Shown: positions 1 to 6,307 of the stretch, one piece after another
How the letters are laid out: every line of letters begins with the position of its first letter
Position numbering within the stretch: the first letter of the stretch is position 1
Source of the DNA: Comamonadaceae bacterium
GTDB taxonomy: Bacteria > Pseudomonadota > Gammaproteobacteria > Burkholderiales > Burkholderiaceae_C
Reading direction: 5' to 3'
Assembly (NCBI GenBank): GCA_947478935.1
Contig: CANJXV010000070.1
Coordinates: forward strand, 1-10,558
Length of the DNA: 10,558 nucleotides
Notes under the pieces: model-generated
What the model was told of the DNA's origin: nothing
The model's database searches: none
The model's input: the letters and a program-made list of their open reading frames with translations, nothing else
Program-made: the position numbers and the translations under genes

Positions 1-30
1 ATGCCCCGGGCATACCCCGTACATCAACCG

Positions 31-36
31 AAGGAG
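31..36 (+). promoter_or_regulatory. Shine-Dalgarno site that fixes the GTG start of the corrinoid gene
   Basis: AAGGAG lies 7 bases before the GTG at 44. The reading frame stays open to the left edge of the window with no other ATG or GTG in it, so this strong site is the main reason for starting the protein at 44. A start further left, outside the window, cannot be formally excluded. Confidence 0.75.
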
Positions 37-43
37 TCTTTCT

Positions 44-745
44 GTGGCTGAAGAATTTGACGATCTGGATTTGAACTCGCTCAACGACGAGGAGTTGACC
101 GAGCAAGTCCATGACGACCTCTACAACGGTTTGCGTGAAGAGGTGATTGAAGCCACGAATATTTTGCTAGGCCGGGGCTGGTCGGCCAGCCGGGTCCTTG
201 ATGACGCTTTGGTTGAAGGCATGCGTATCGTCGGCGTAGATTTCCGCGATGGCATTTTGTTTGTTCCCGAAGTGTTACTGGCGGCCAATGCGATGAAGGG
301 CGGTATGGAAATTTTGCGCCCCCTCTTGGCCGAAACCGGCGTAGAGCCGATTGGCAAAATGGTGATTGGCACCGTCAAAGGTGACATTCACGACATCGGC
401 AAAAATCTGGTCGGCATGATGATGGAGGGCGCAGGCTTTGAAGTCATCGACCTAGGCATTAACAACGCCGTCGAAAAATACATTGCAGCCCTTGAAGAGC
501 ACAAGCCCGATATTTTGGGTATGTCTGCCTTGCTCACGACCACCATGCCTTACATGAAAGTAGTGATCGATACGCTCAAGGAAAAAGGCCTGCGCGATGA
601 TTACATTGTGTTGGTAGGCGGTGCGCCCTTAAACGAAGAGTTTGGCAAAGCCGTGGGCGCTGACGCCTATTGCCGTGATGCTGGTGTGGCTGTGGAGACT
701 GCTAAGACCTTGATTGCTGCGCGTCGCGCTGCGGCCCGCGCCTGA
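44..745 (+). CDS. Corrinoid (B12-binding) methyl-carrier protein, MtbC/MtgC/MetH-cap type
   Basis: This 233-residue cytoplasmic protein is predicted to carry a methyl group on the cobalt of a bound corrinoid between two methyltransferases. An acidic N-terminus is followed by a helical cap domain (about residues 20-95) and a Rossmann-like B12-binding domain (about 103-225). The cobalt-ligand signature DxHxxG is seen as D114, H116, G119, with H116 the expected lower axial ligand. The later S161-x-L163 and G192-G193 motifs that cradle the nucleotide tail are also present. Length and layout match the stand-alone corrinoid proteins of methylamine, methanol and betaine systems, and the central part of MetH. 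It starts at a GTG with an AAGGAG site and is followed 14 bases later by the DUF1638 gene. The C-terminus is Ala/Arg-rich (R227, R228, R232). The family is secure, but the methyl donor (methyl-THF, betaine or another methylamine) cannot be read from this protein. Confidence 0.95.
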   Translation: MAEEFDDLDLNSLNDEELTEQVHDDLYNGLREEVIEATNILLGRGWSASRVLDDALVEGMRIVGVDFRDGILFVPEVLLAANAMKGGMEILRPLLAETGVEPIGKMVIGTVKGDIHDIGKNLVGMMMEGAGFEVIDLGINNAVEKYIAALEEHKPDILGMSALLTTTMPYMKVVIDTLKEKGLRDDYIVLVGGAPLNEEFGKAVGADAYCRDAGVAVETAKTLIAARRAAARA

Positions 746-759
746 TTTGCGATGCCGGC

Positions 760-1377
760 ATGGTGGCTGCTGCAAACACGTTGGTGATTGCCTGCGGTGC
801 GCTGGCCCGCGAATTCATCGCCTTGCGCCAAGCCAATGCCTGGTCGCACATAGACGTCACCTGCCTCCCCGCTGAATTGCATAACCGACCCGAAAAAATC
901 CCCGGCTTGGTGCGCGAAAAAATACAACGGTTCAAGGCACAGTACCCGCACATTTTTGTGGCCTATGCCGATTGCGGGACGGGCGGTTTGCTTGACGCGG
1001 TTTTGCGGGAAGAAGGCGTGCAGCGTTTGCCTGGCGCGCATTGCTATGAGTTTTATGCCGGGTCTGCGGCCTTTGCGCAGATGGCCGAAACCGAGTTGGG
1101 AACTTTTTATTTAACCGATTTTTTGCTGCGGCATTTTGAGCGATTGATCATGCATGGCCTGGGGATTGATCAACATCCGCAGTTGTTGCCCGTCTATTTT
1201 GGTAACTACACCACCTTGATGTATCTGTGCCAAAAAGAAAGCCCCGCGGGCATGGCTCTTGGCCGGGCTGCTGCCAAGCGTCTGGGTCTGGCATTTGCGT
1301 ACCGTGTCACTGGCTACGGTGAGATGGAAACTGAATTGAAAACAGTAAGCGAGAAAATTATCCAATGGCAAAACTGA
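760..1377 (+). CDS. DUF1638 family protein, possible corrinoid/C1 accessory
   Basis: This 205-residue soluble protein has no signal peptide or membrane segment. I recognise the DUF1638 pattern: an N-terminal strand ending in A-C-G-A (C12), a C-L-P-A-E-L-H-N segment (C35, H41), a D-C-G-T-G-G turn (C72) and an H-C-Y-E-F segment (H94, C95). The spaced Cys and His residues could bind a metal or cofactor, which is inference. From memory, the family has no settled function but occurs beside corrinoid methyltransferase genes in methanogens and proteobacteria. Its position between the corrinoid carrier and the MetV/MetF genes suggests an accessory role in corrinoid one-carbon transfer. The ATG at 760 has no good Shine-Dalgarno sequence, and the next codon is GTG, so the exact start is uncertain; translational coupling to the preceding gene (14-base gap) is plausible. 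Its last 13 bases overlap the next gene. Confidence 0.85.
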   Translation: MVAAANTLVIACGALAREFIALRQANAWSHIDVTCLPAELHNRPEKIPGLVREKIQRFKAQYPHIFVAYADCGTGGLLDAVLREEGVQRLPGAHCYEFYAGSAAFAQMAETELGTFYLTDFLLRHFERLIMHGLGIDQHPQLLPVYFGNYTTLMYLCQKESPAGMALGRAAAKRLGLAFAYRVTGYGEMETELKTVSEKIIQWQN

Positions 1378-1730
1378 TTGTGATTTCATGGCGTGATCTG
1401 CCGGCGCAGGTAGTGGTCAAGCGCGGACGCGAAACCGGTAAGGTGCAGCTTTCGCATCGTTTTCAAGAAGCGGTGGACCGCGCGGCGATGCGAGCCGGTA
1501 AGTCCAGCGCCGGTGACTACCTAGCCGACTGGAAGCGTAGTGATCCGCGTGAGTGCGGTGACGAGATTCAGGAAGAAGCCAATGCCGAAGCCGCCCGCAT
1601 CGAGGCGCGTTATTCGGACGAGGATTTGTTGCGCATCATCCGCGCCCACGGCGTCGATACTACTTTGCCAACGCCGACGGTGATCTCCGCCGACGAGTCG
1701 GGGGTGCCGCTGCCCGAAGGGGAGCACTGA
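1365..1730 (+). CDS. Small 'virulence factor' family protein (PF13769-like), function unknown
   Basis: This 121-residue soluble protein opens with a short beta-strand segment (LIVISWRDLPAQVVV, from residue 4) followed by a basic loop. A helical region around residues 28-60 and an acidic segment follow, and the last 25 or so residues look disordered (Pro, Asp and Glu rich). The opening matches my memory of the conserved family named 'virulence factor', a historical label that says nothing reliable about function. The start overlaps the DUF1638 gene by 13 bases. The stop codon shares a base with the next start (TGATG), so translation is probably coupled with both neighbours. The tight packing argues for a role in the same corrinoid/folate pathway, perhaps as a small partner or assembly protein. 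That role is inference; no catalytic motif is visible. Confidence 0.75.
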   Translation: MAKLIVISWRDLPAQVVVKRGRETGKVQLSHRFQEAVDRAAMRAGKSSAGDYLADWKRSDPRECGDEIQEEANAEAARIEARYSDEDLLRIIRAHGVDTTLPTPTVISADESGVPLPEGEH

Positions 1731-2203
1731 TGTACGCGGTACGTCGCTGGTCGGTGCGCCATGCGCGCGGCCTAGAAATTTTTTACCAAGGTTTTGAGCG
1801 CGTGATGGTGGCTTTGCATCCACTGTGGAAAGCGATCGGCTACCAGCGCCTGGAAACGCCGGTGGCGGTCGTGGAAAAAGCGGTGAAAGGCTTTTTATTT
1901 GACTGCCAAATGTGCGGCCAGTGCGCCTTGTCCAGTACTGGCATGTCCTGCTCCATGAATTGCCCCAAAACCATACGCAACGGCCCTTGTGGCGGCGTGC
2001 GCGCCAATGGCAATTGTGAAGTCAAACCCGAAATGCGCTGCGTCTGGGTCGAGGCGTTTGACGGCAGCCAGCGCATGCAAGCGGGCCGAGAGGCGATCAA
2101 AGTGGTGCAGTTTGCGGTCGACGGACGACTGAAAGGCAGTTCCTCCTGGCTTCGCGTGGCGCGCGAAAAGGGCGAGCCGGTGAAGCAGGAGGCCAAAGCA
2201 TGA
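1730..2203 (+). CDS. metV: MetV-like cysteine-rich partner of methylenetetrahydrofolate reductase (MTHFR_C domain)
   Basis: This 157-residue protein has eight cysteines in one block: C59, C62, C65, C74, C78, C87, C96 and C104. The block includes F-D-C-Q-M-C-G-Q-C and a following C-P-K-T-x-R-N-G-P-C-G-G segment, typical of the 'MTHFR C-terminal' family (PF12225). In acetogens the related MetV forms a complex with MetF and carries metal or iron-sulfur centres. Here the first four cysteines could hold a [4Fe-4S] cluster and the rest a second metal site, which is inference. The N-terminal 50 residues are probably helical. GGGGAG at 1719-1724 precedes the ATG. The gene starts on the last base of the previous stop codon and ends in an ATGA overlap with the metF-like gene, consistent with 1:1 production of a MetV-MetF pair. 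The family call is firm, but the electron donor is unknown. Confidence 0.9.
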   Translation: MYAVRRWSVRHARGLEIFYQGFERVMVALHPLWKAIGYQRLETPVAVVEKAVKGFLFDCQMCGQCALSSTGMSCSMNCPKTIRNGPCGGVRANGNCEVKPEMRCVWVEAFDGSQRMQAGREAIKVVQFAVDGRLKGSSSWLRVAREKGEPVKQEAKA

Positions 2204-3240
2204 GGTTTGATGACGAGCCGGTGCCCGGCTACCCCTTACCCATTTTGCCTGGACATACTTCTCCTGGACGCTTGGAGCGCGTGCTGCGCGGTGGCGGATT
2301 TGCCATCACCGCCGAATTGGAGCCGCCCGATTCCGCCGACCCCAGCGAGGTCTATCGCCGTGCCAAAGTGTTCGACGGCTATGTCGATGCCATTAATGCG
2401 ACCGACGGCAGTGGCGCTAATTGTCATATGTCCAGCCTTGCGGTGTGCGCTTTGTTAACTCGCGTGGGCTATGCGCCAATCATGCAAATTTCCTGCCGCG
2501 ACAAAAACCGGATTGCTATTCAAGGCGACATCCTGGGCGGTGCGGCTATGGGCGTGTGCAATATGCTGTGCTTGAGCGGGGATGGCGTAGAAAGCGGCGA
2601 CCACCCGCAAGCCAAGCCGGTGTTTGATCTCGATTGCATGTCGCTGTTGGAAATCGGCCGCGAGATGCGCGATGAGCGGCGTTTCCAAAGTGGGCGCAAG
2701 GTCACGTTTGCGCCACGTGTTTTTTTCGGCGCGGCGGCTAATCCTTTTGGTCAGCCTTTTGACTGGCGCGCCCAGCGCCTGGCGAAAAAAGTGGCCGCTG
2801 GTGCGCAATTTATCCAAACCCAGTACTGCTACGACGTGCCGCGCCTGCGCACTTATATGAAAGAAGTGGAAGACCTAGGCTTGTTGGACAAAGTGTTTAT
2901 TTTGGTGGGCGTGGGCCCGATGCGTTCGGCCAAAGTAGCCCAGTGGATGCGCAGCAATGTACCCGGCGTACATATTCCGGATGCCGTGATCAAACGCATG
3001 GCCGGGGCCGAAAAACCGGCTGCCGAAGGGCGCAAAATATGTACCGAAATTGTGCAGGAAGTCAAAGAAATCAAAGGCGTGGCCGGCGTGCACATCATGG
3101 CTTACCGGCAGGAAGACTCGGTGCCTGAGATCGTGACCAACTCCGGTGTGTTGCAAGGTCGTGTGCCCTGGTATCCCGGACGCGATGGCGATACGCCGGA
3201 CGCACTGCATATTCCGCCTCCGGTGCTTGCTGCAGTTTGA
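2200..3240 (+). CDS. metF: Methylenetetrahydrofolate reductase, MetF-like flavoprotein of the MetVF type
   Basis: This protein interconverts 5,10-methylene-THF and 5-methyl-THF. At 346 residues it is longer than enterobacterial MetF because of an N-terminal extension of about 30 residues, and it has the expected (beta/alpha)8 barrel. The catalytic-glutamate segment appears as A-E-L-E-P-P (E39, matching Glu28 of the E. coli enzyme). The flavin/folate aspartate appears in L-S-G-D (D128, matching Asp120). Further along, the G-A-Q-F-I-Q-T-Q segment is the usual barrel strand of this family. AGGAGG at 2187-2192 gives a strong ribosome-binding site, and the ATG overlaps the metV stop codon (ATGA). 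Pairing with a cysteine-rich MetV suggests electrons may come through MetV rather than directly from NADH. The pathway could run toward methyl-THF for methionine, or in reverse to oxidise methyl groups taken from betaine; the sequence does not decide which. Confidence 0.93.
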   Translation: MRFDDEPVPGYPLPILPGHTSPGRLERVLRGGGFAITAELEPPDSADPSEVYRRAKVFDGYVDAINATDGSGANCHMSSLAVCALLTRVGYAPIMQISCRDKNRIAIQGDILGGAAMGVCNMLCLSGDGVESGDHPQAKPVFDLDCMSLLEIGREMRDERRFQSGRKVTFAPRVFFGAAANPFGQPFDWRAQRLAKKVAAGAQFIQTQYCYDVPRLRTYMKEVEDLGLLDKVFILVGVGPMRSAKVAQWMRSNVPGVHIPDAVIKRMAGAEKPAAEGRKICTEIVQEVKEIKGVAGVHIMAYRQEDSVPEIVTNSGVLQGRVPWYPGRDGDTPDALHIPPPVLAAV

Positions 3241-3280
3241 GCCTGCTGAGTTTTTTTAAAGTGTATTTAGTTTCCAATGC

Positions 3281-3286
3281 AAAGGA
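3281..3286 (+). promoter_or_regulatory. Shine-Dalgarno site for the GTG start at 3293
   Basis: AAAGGA lies 6 bases before the GTG at 3293. No ATG in this frame lies between this site and the conserved protein start, so the GTG is the best initiation codon. It is the second GTG start in this operon. Confidence 0.6.
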
Positions 3287-3292
3287 TCTAGT

Positions 3293-4210
3293 GTGACCGA
3301 TACCATCATCAGTTCTGCGACCCGCGAGGTCGTCATCGGCTTTGACCGGCCCTTCGTCATCATCGGCGAGCGTATCAATCCAACAGGCCGCAAAATCATG
3401 GCTGCCGAAATGATGGCTGGTGACTACAGCCGTGTGATTGCGGACGCGCTGGCGCAGGTCGAGGCCGGTGCGCATATGTTGGACGTGAACGCCGGAATCC
3501 CGCTGGCCGACGAGCCGGGCATGTTGGCCAAAGCCATACAGTTAGTGCAGGGCGTTACCGATGTGCCCATCTCCATCGACTCGTCCATCGTCGCCGCTTT
3601 GGAAGCGGGATTGGCGGTATACAAAGGCAAGGCCCTGGTCAACTCAGTCACCGGCGAAGAAGACCGCTTAGAAACCGTGTTGCCGCTGGTAAAAAAATAC
3701 GGCGCCGCGGTAGTGGCTATTTCCAATGACGAAACCGGCATTTCGCAAGACCCGGATGTACGCTTTGCCGTGGCCAAGAAAATTGTAGAGCGCGCTGCCG
3801 ATTACGGTATTCCCGCTTGCGACGTGGTGGTGGACCCGCTTGTCATGCCCATCGGCGCGATCAACCAGGCCGGTGTACAGGTCATGCGTCTCGTGCACCG
3901 CTTGCGCACTGAGCTCAAAGTCAACACCACTTGCGGCGCATCCAACGTCAGCTTTGGCCTGCCCGAGCGCAATGGCATCAATGCAGGTTTCCTCACCATG
4001 GCGATGGCCTCAGGCATGACCTCAGCCATTACCAACCCGCTGCATGCCGAAGTGGTGCGTGCGATCATGGCTGCCGACGTGATGATGGGCCATGACCCGG
4101 ACTGCTTCCGTTGGATACGCAAGTTCCGAGAAGTACCGGTGATGGGTGCTGATGGCGAAATGGGCCGGGGCCGCCGCGAGACTGGCACTCGCCGCCGCCG
4201 CGAGAGCTAA
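3293..4210 (+). CDS. Methyl-THF:corrinoid methyltransferase (pterin-binding domain, AcsE/MtgA/MetH-domain-2 type)
   Basis: This 305-residue cytoplasmic TIM-barrel enzyme is predicted to move a methyl group between 5-methyl-THF and the cobalt of the corrinoid protein. The pterin-binding signatures are all visible: G-E-R-I-N-P-T-G (25-32), L-D-V-N-A-G (63-68), I-D-S-S (95-98), V-N-S-V (116-119), N-D-E-T-G (145-149), V-V-D-P-L (179-183) and S-N-V-S-F-G-L-P (217-224). D64, N117, D146 and N218 fall where pterin and N5-methyl contacts lie in AcsE-type enzymes. The barrel ends near residue 285 and is followed by an unusual Arg-rich tail (292-303). A 52-base AT-rich gap separates it from metF, and only 6 bases separate it from the activator gene. 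By context it could act as the methyl-THF half of a split methionine synthase, or as the MtgA-like enzyme that passes betaine methyl groups to THF. Confidence 0.93.
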   Translation: MTDTIISSATREVVIGFDRPFVIIGERINPTGRKIMAAEMMAGDYSRVIADALAQVEAGAHMLDVNAGIPLADEPGMLAKAIQLVQGVTDVPISIDSSIVAALEAGLAVYKGKALVNSVTGEEDRLETVLPLVKKYGAAVVAISNDETGISQDPDVRFAVAKKIVERAADYGIPACDVVVDPLVMPIGAINQAGVQVMRLVHRLRTELKVNTTCGASNVSFGLPERNGINAGFLTMAMASGMTSAITNPLHAEVVRAIMAADVMMGHDPDCFRWIRKFREVPVMGADGEMGRGRRETGTRRRRES

Positions 4211-4216
4211 GCACCT

Positions 4217-6235
4217 ATGGAAGTTGCTGACGCACTGGTCGTTTTCACGCCCTCCGGGCGGCGTGGCCGTTTTCCCTTGGGTTCCTCGCTGCTGCAAGCG
4301 GGACGTTCGCTCGGTGTCGATATTGATTCGGTTTGCGGTGGGCGCGGAATTTGCGGTCGTTGCCAGGTGCTGGTGTCCGAAGGCGAATTTGCTAAGCATG
4401 GCTTGGTTTCCAGCGCCGACCATTTGTCGCCGATATCGCCGGTGGAGCAGGACTATTGCGCCACCCAGCCGCTGTCTGCGGGCCGCCGTTTGTCTTGTTG
4501 CGCGCAAGTGCAGGGCGATGTGGTCATCGACGTGCCGTCGAGCAGCCAAGTGCACAAGCAAGTGGTGCGCAAAGAAGCTGAGGCGCATGACATCCACCTC
4601 GATCCGCTGATACGCCTGTATTTTGTGGAGGTGCAAGAGCCCGATATGCACGACCCCTCAGGCGACTTGCGCCGTCTGGAAGATGCCCTGGAATTCGAAT
4701 GGGGCCTCTCCGATTTATCCTGTGACATCGTGGTGGTGCAGCAATTGCAAACTGCTTTGCGCAGTGGCGGTTGGAAAGTCACGGTAGCCGTGCATGCGGG
4801 TCAACAAATCATGGCGGTCTGGCCGGCCTTGCATGAAAAAGCCTACGGACTGGCGGTGGATGTGGGCTCCACTACGATTGCCGCGCATTTGTGCGATTTG
4901 TCCTCGGGTGAAGTGGTGGCATCTGCCGGTGTTATGAACCCGCAAATCCGCTTTGGCGAAGATTTGATGAGCCGCGTCTCCTATGTGATGATGAACCCGG
5001 GCGGCGAAGTCGAAATGACCGCTGCGGTGCGCGAAGCGCTCAACACGCTAGCGTTAGAAGTGACGCAGCGCGCGGGTGCCTTGCCCACCGATATTCTGGA
5101 AGCCACGTTTGTTGGTAACCCCATCATGCACCACCTGCTGCTGGGCATAAACCCGGTGGAGCTGGGCGGTGCGCCCTTTGCGCTGGCGACCGACCGCTCC
5201 ATCACGCTGTGGGCTTCGGAAATCGATTTTGCAGTACACCGCAATGCACGTATCTACGTGTTGCCTTGTATCGCAGGTCATGTGGGAGCCGATACGGCGG
5301 GCGTGATTTTGGCCGAGCGCCCCGATTTGGATTCACCCGTCACCTTGCTGGTCGATGTGGGCACCAATGCCGAAATTGTGCTTGGCAACAACCAGCGCAT
5401 GCTGGCCTGTTCCAGTCCGACCGGTCCGGCTTTTGAAGGCGCACAAATTAGCTGTGGCCAGCGCGCCGCGCCCGGTGCCATCGAGCGCGTGCGTATCGAC
5501 CCGGCCACGTTGGAGCCGCGCTACAAAGTGATCGGCTGCGATTTGTGGTCCGACGACCCGGGCTTTGCCGCTGCGGTAGCTGACAGTGGCGTGACCGGTG
5601 TGTGCGGCTCGGGCATCATCGAGGCGCTGGCGGAGATGTACCTAGCGGGCATCATCCGCCACGAAGGCACGATAGATGGCAACGTTGCCGCCCGCACGCC
5701 CCGTGTCCAGCCCGATGGCCGCACGTTCTGCTACGAACTGGTGCCCGCCACGGCTGAAAAGCCTGCGCTGCGCATCTTGCAAAACGATGTGCGCGCCATC
5801 CAACTGGGCAAAGCGGCTTTGTATGCCGGAGTGCGTCTTCTGATGGAGCGTATGGGCGTGGACAAGGTGGACCGCATACGCTTGGCCGGTGCCTTTGGTA
5901 GCCATATCGACGTGAAATACGCCATGGTGCTTGGCATGATTCCGGACTGCGTGCTCTCCGAGGTCAGCTCGGCAGGCAACGCCGCCGGTACCGGCGCGCG
6001 CATCGCCTTGCTGGACAAAGGTTCGCGCAAAGTGATCGAAGACCTAGTGCGCCGTGTGGAAAAAATTGAAACCGCCGTAGAGCCACGTTTTCAAGAGTTT
6101 TTTGTTGAGGCCATGGCGATACCGCATTTGAATGACCCGTTTGAACGCTTGCAAGATGTGGTCACGCTCCCCGAGCGTGTGGCAGTAGTGACGGAGCAAA
6201 ATGCCCGAAGCCGTCGCGGTGCGCGCCGGGGATGA
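4217..6235 (+). CDS. Corrinoid reactivase: [2Fe-2S] ferredoxin fused to ASKHA ATPase-fold domain (RamA/RACE-like)
   Basis: This 672-residue soluble protein is predicted to restore cobalt that has oxidised to inactive Co(II), using ATP and an electron. An N-terminal plant-type [2Fe-2S] domain has cysteine ligands C40, C46, C49 and C94 (or the adjacent C95). A linker and middle domain follow (about 110-205), then a large ASKHA domain. That domain shows phosphate-1 V-D-V-G-S-T-T (214-220), G-H-V-G-A-D-T (354-360), phosphate-2 V-D-V-G-T-N-A-E (379-386), S-P-T-G-P-A-F-E-G (400-408) and the adenosine-type V-C-G-S-G-I (462-467). Length and order match the DUF4445 corrinoid activators that serve methyltransferases and acetogenic CoFeSP. 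The activator replaces the SAM/flavodoxin reactivation domain of classical MetH, which is absent here. The ATG lies 6 bases after the previous stop with only a weak GAGAG upstream, so coupling is likely. The C-terminus ends in an Arg/Gly tail (664-672). Confidence 0.94.
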   Translation: MEVADALVVFTPSGRRGRFPLGSSLLQAGRSLGVDIDSVCGGRGICGRCQVLVSEGEFAKHGLVSSADHLSPISPVEQDYCATQPLSAGRRLSCCAQVQGDVVIDVPSSSQVHKQVVRKEAEAHDIHLDPLIRLYFVEVQEPDMHDPSGDLRRLEDALEFEWGLSDLSCDIVVVQQLQTALRSGGWKVTVAVHAGQQIMAVWPALHEKAYGLAVDVGSTTIAAHLCDLSSGEVVASAGVMNPQIRFGEDLMSRVSYVMMNPGGEVEMTAAVREALNTLALEVTQRAGALPTDILEATFVGNPIMHHLLLGINPVELGGAPFALATDRSITLWASEIDFAVHRNARIYVLPCIAGHVGADTAGVILAERPDLDSPVTLLVDVGTNAEIVLGNNQRMLACSSPTGPAFEGAQISCGQRAAPGAIERVRIDPATLEPRYKVIGCDLWSDDPGFAAAVADSGVTGVCGSGIIEALAEMYLAGIIRHEGTIDGNVAARTPRVQPDGRTFCYELVPATAEKPALRILQNDVRAIQLGKAALYAGVRLLMERMGVDKVDRIRLAGAFGSHIDVKYAMVLGMIPDCVLSEVSSAGNAAGTGARIALLDKGSRKVIEDLVRRVEKIETAVEPRFQEFFVEAMAIPHLNDPFERLQDVVTLPERVAVVTEQNARSRRGARRG

Positions 6236-6242
6236 ATGCATG

Positions 6243-6274
6243 GCGCTGGCATGGACCCAAGGCAGCCCCAGCGC
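6243..6274 (+). other. Intergenic hairpin between the activator and choline dehydrogenase genes
   Basis: A perfect 7-base-pair stem (GCGCTGG at 6243-6249 with CCAGCGC at 6268-6274) encloses an 18-base loop in the 72-base gap after the activator gene. No T-run follows, so it is not a canonical intrinsic terminator. It might slow decay or attenuate read-through, or it may be chance in GC-rich sequence. Confidence 0.25.
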
Positions 6275-6307
6275 AGCGGCCCCCGGCTAGCCTAAGAAAG
6301 ACAGCCC

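Noticed and set aside
1365..1730. Taking the 'virulence factor' label as evidence for pathogenicity
   Set aside because: The family name is historical. The surrounding genes are all one-carbon metabolism and no secretion or toxin feature is present.
3232..3257. Possible intrinsic terminator after metF (GCAG/CTGC stem, then T7)
   Set aside because: The stem is only 4 base pairs and is not directly next to the T-run, so it is too weak to call.
4022..4651. 209-codon open frame on the minus strand across the transferase-activator junction
   Set aside because: It lies opposite two well-supported genes, has no recognisable motif, and has unusual His-rich composition typical of antisense frames.
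6201..6290. Possible 29-residue small ORF overlapping the activator stop, with GGAG at 6193-6196
   Set aside because: Spacing to the ATG is short, the product is low-complexity Ala/Pro/Gly, and nothing supports its translation.
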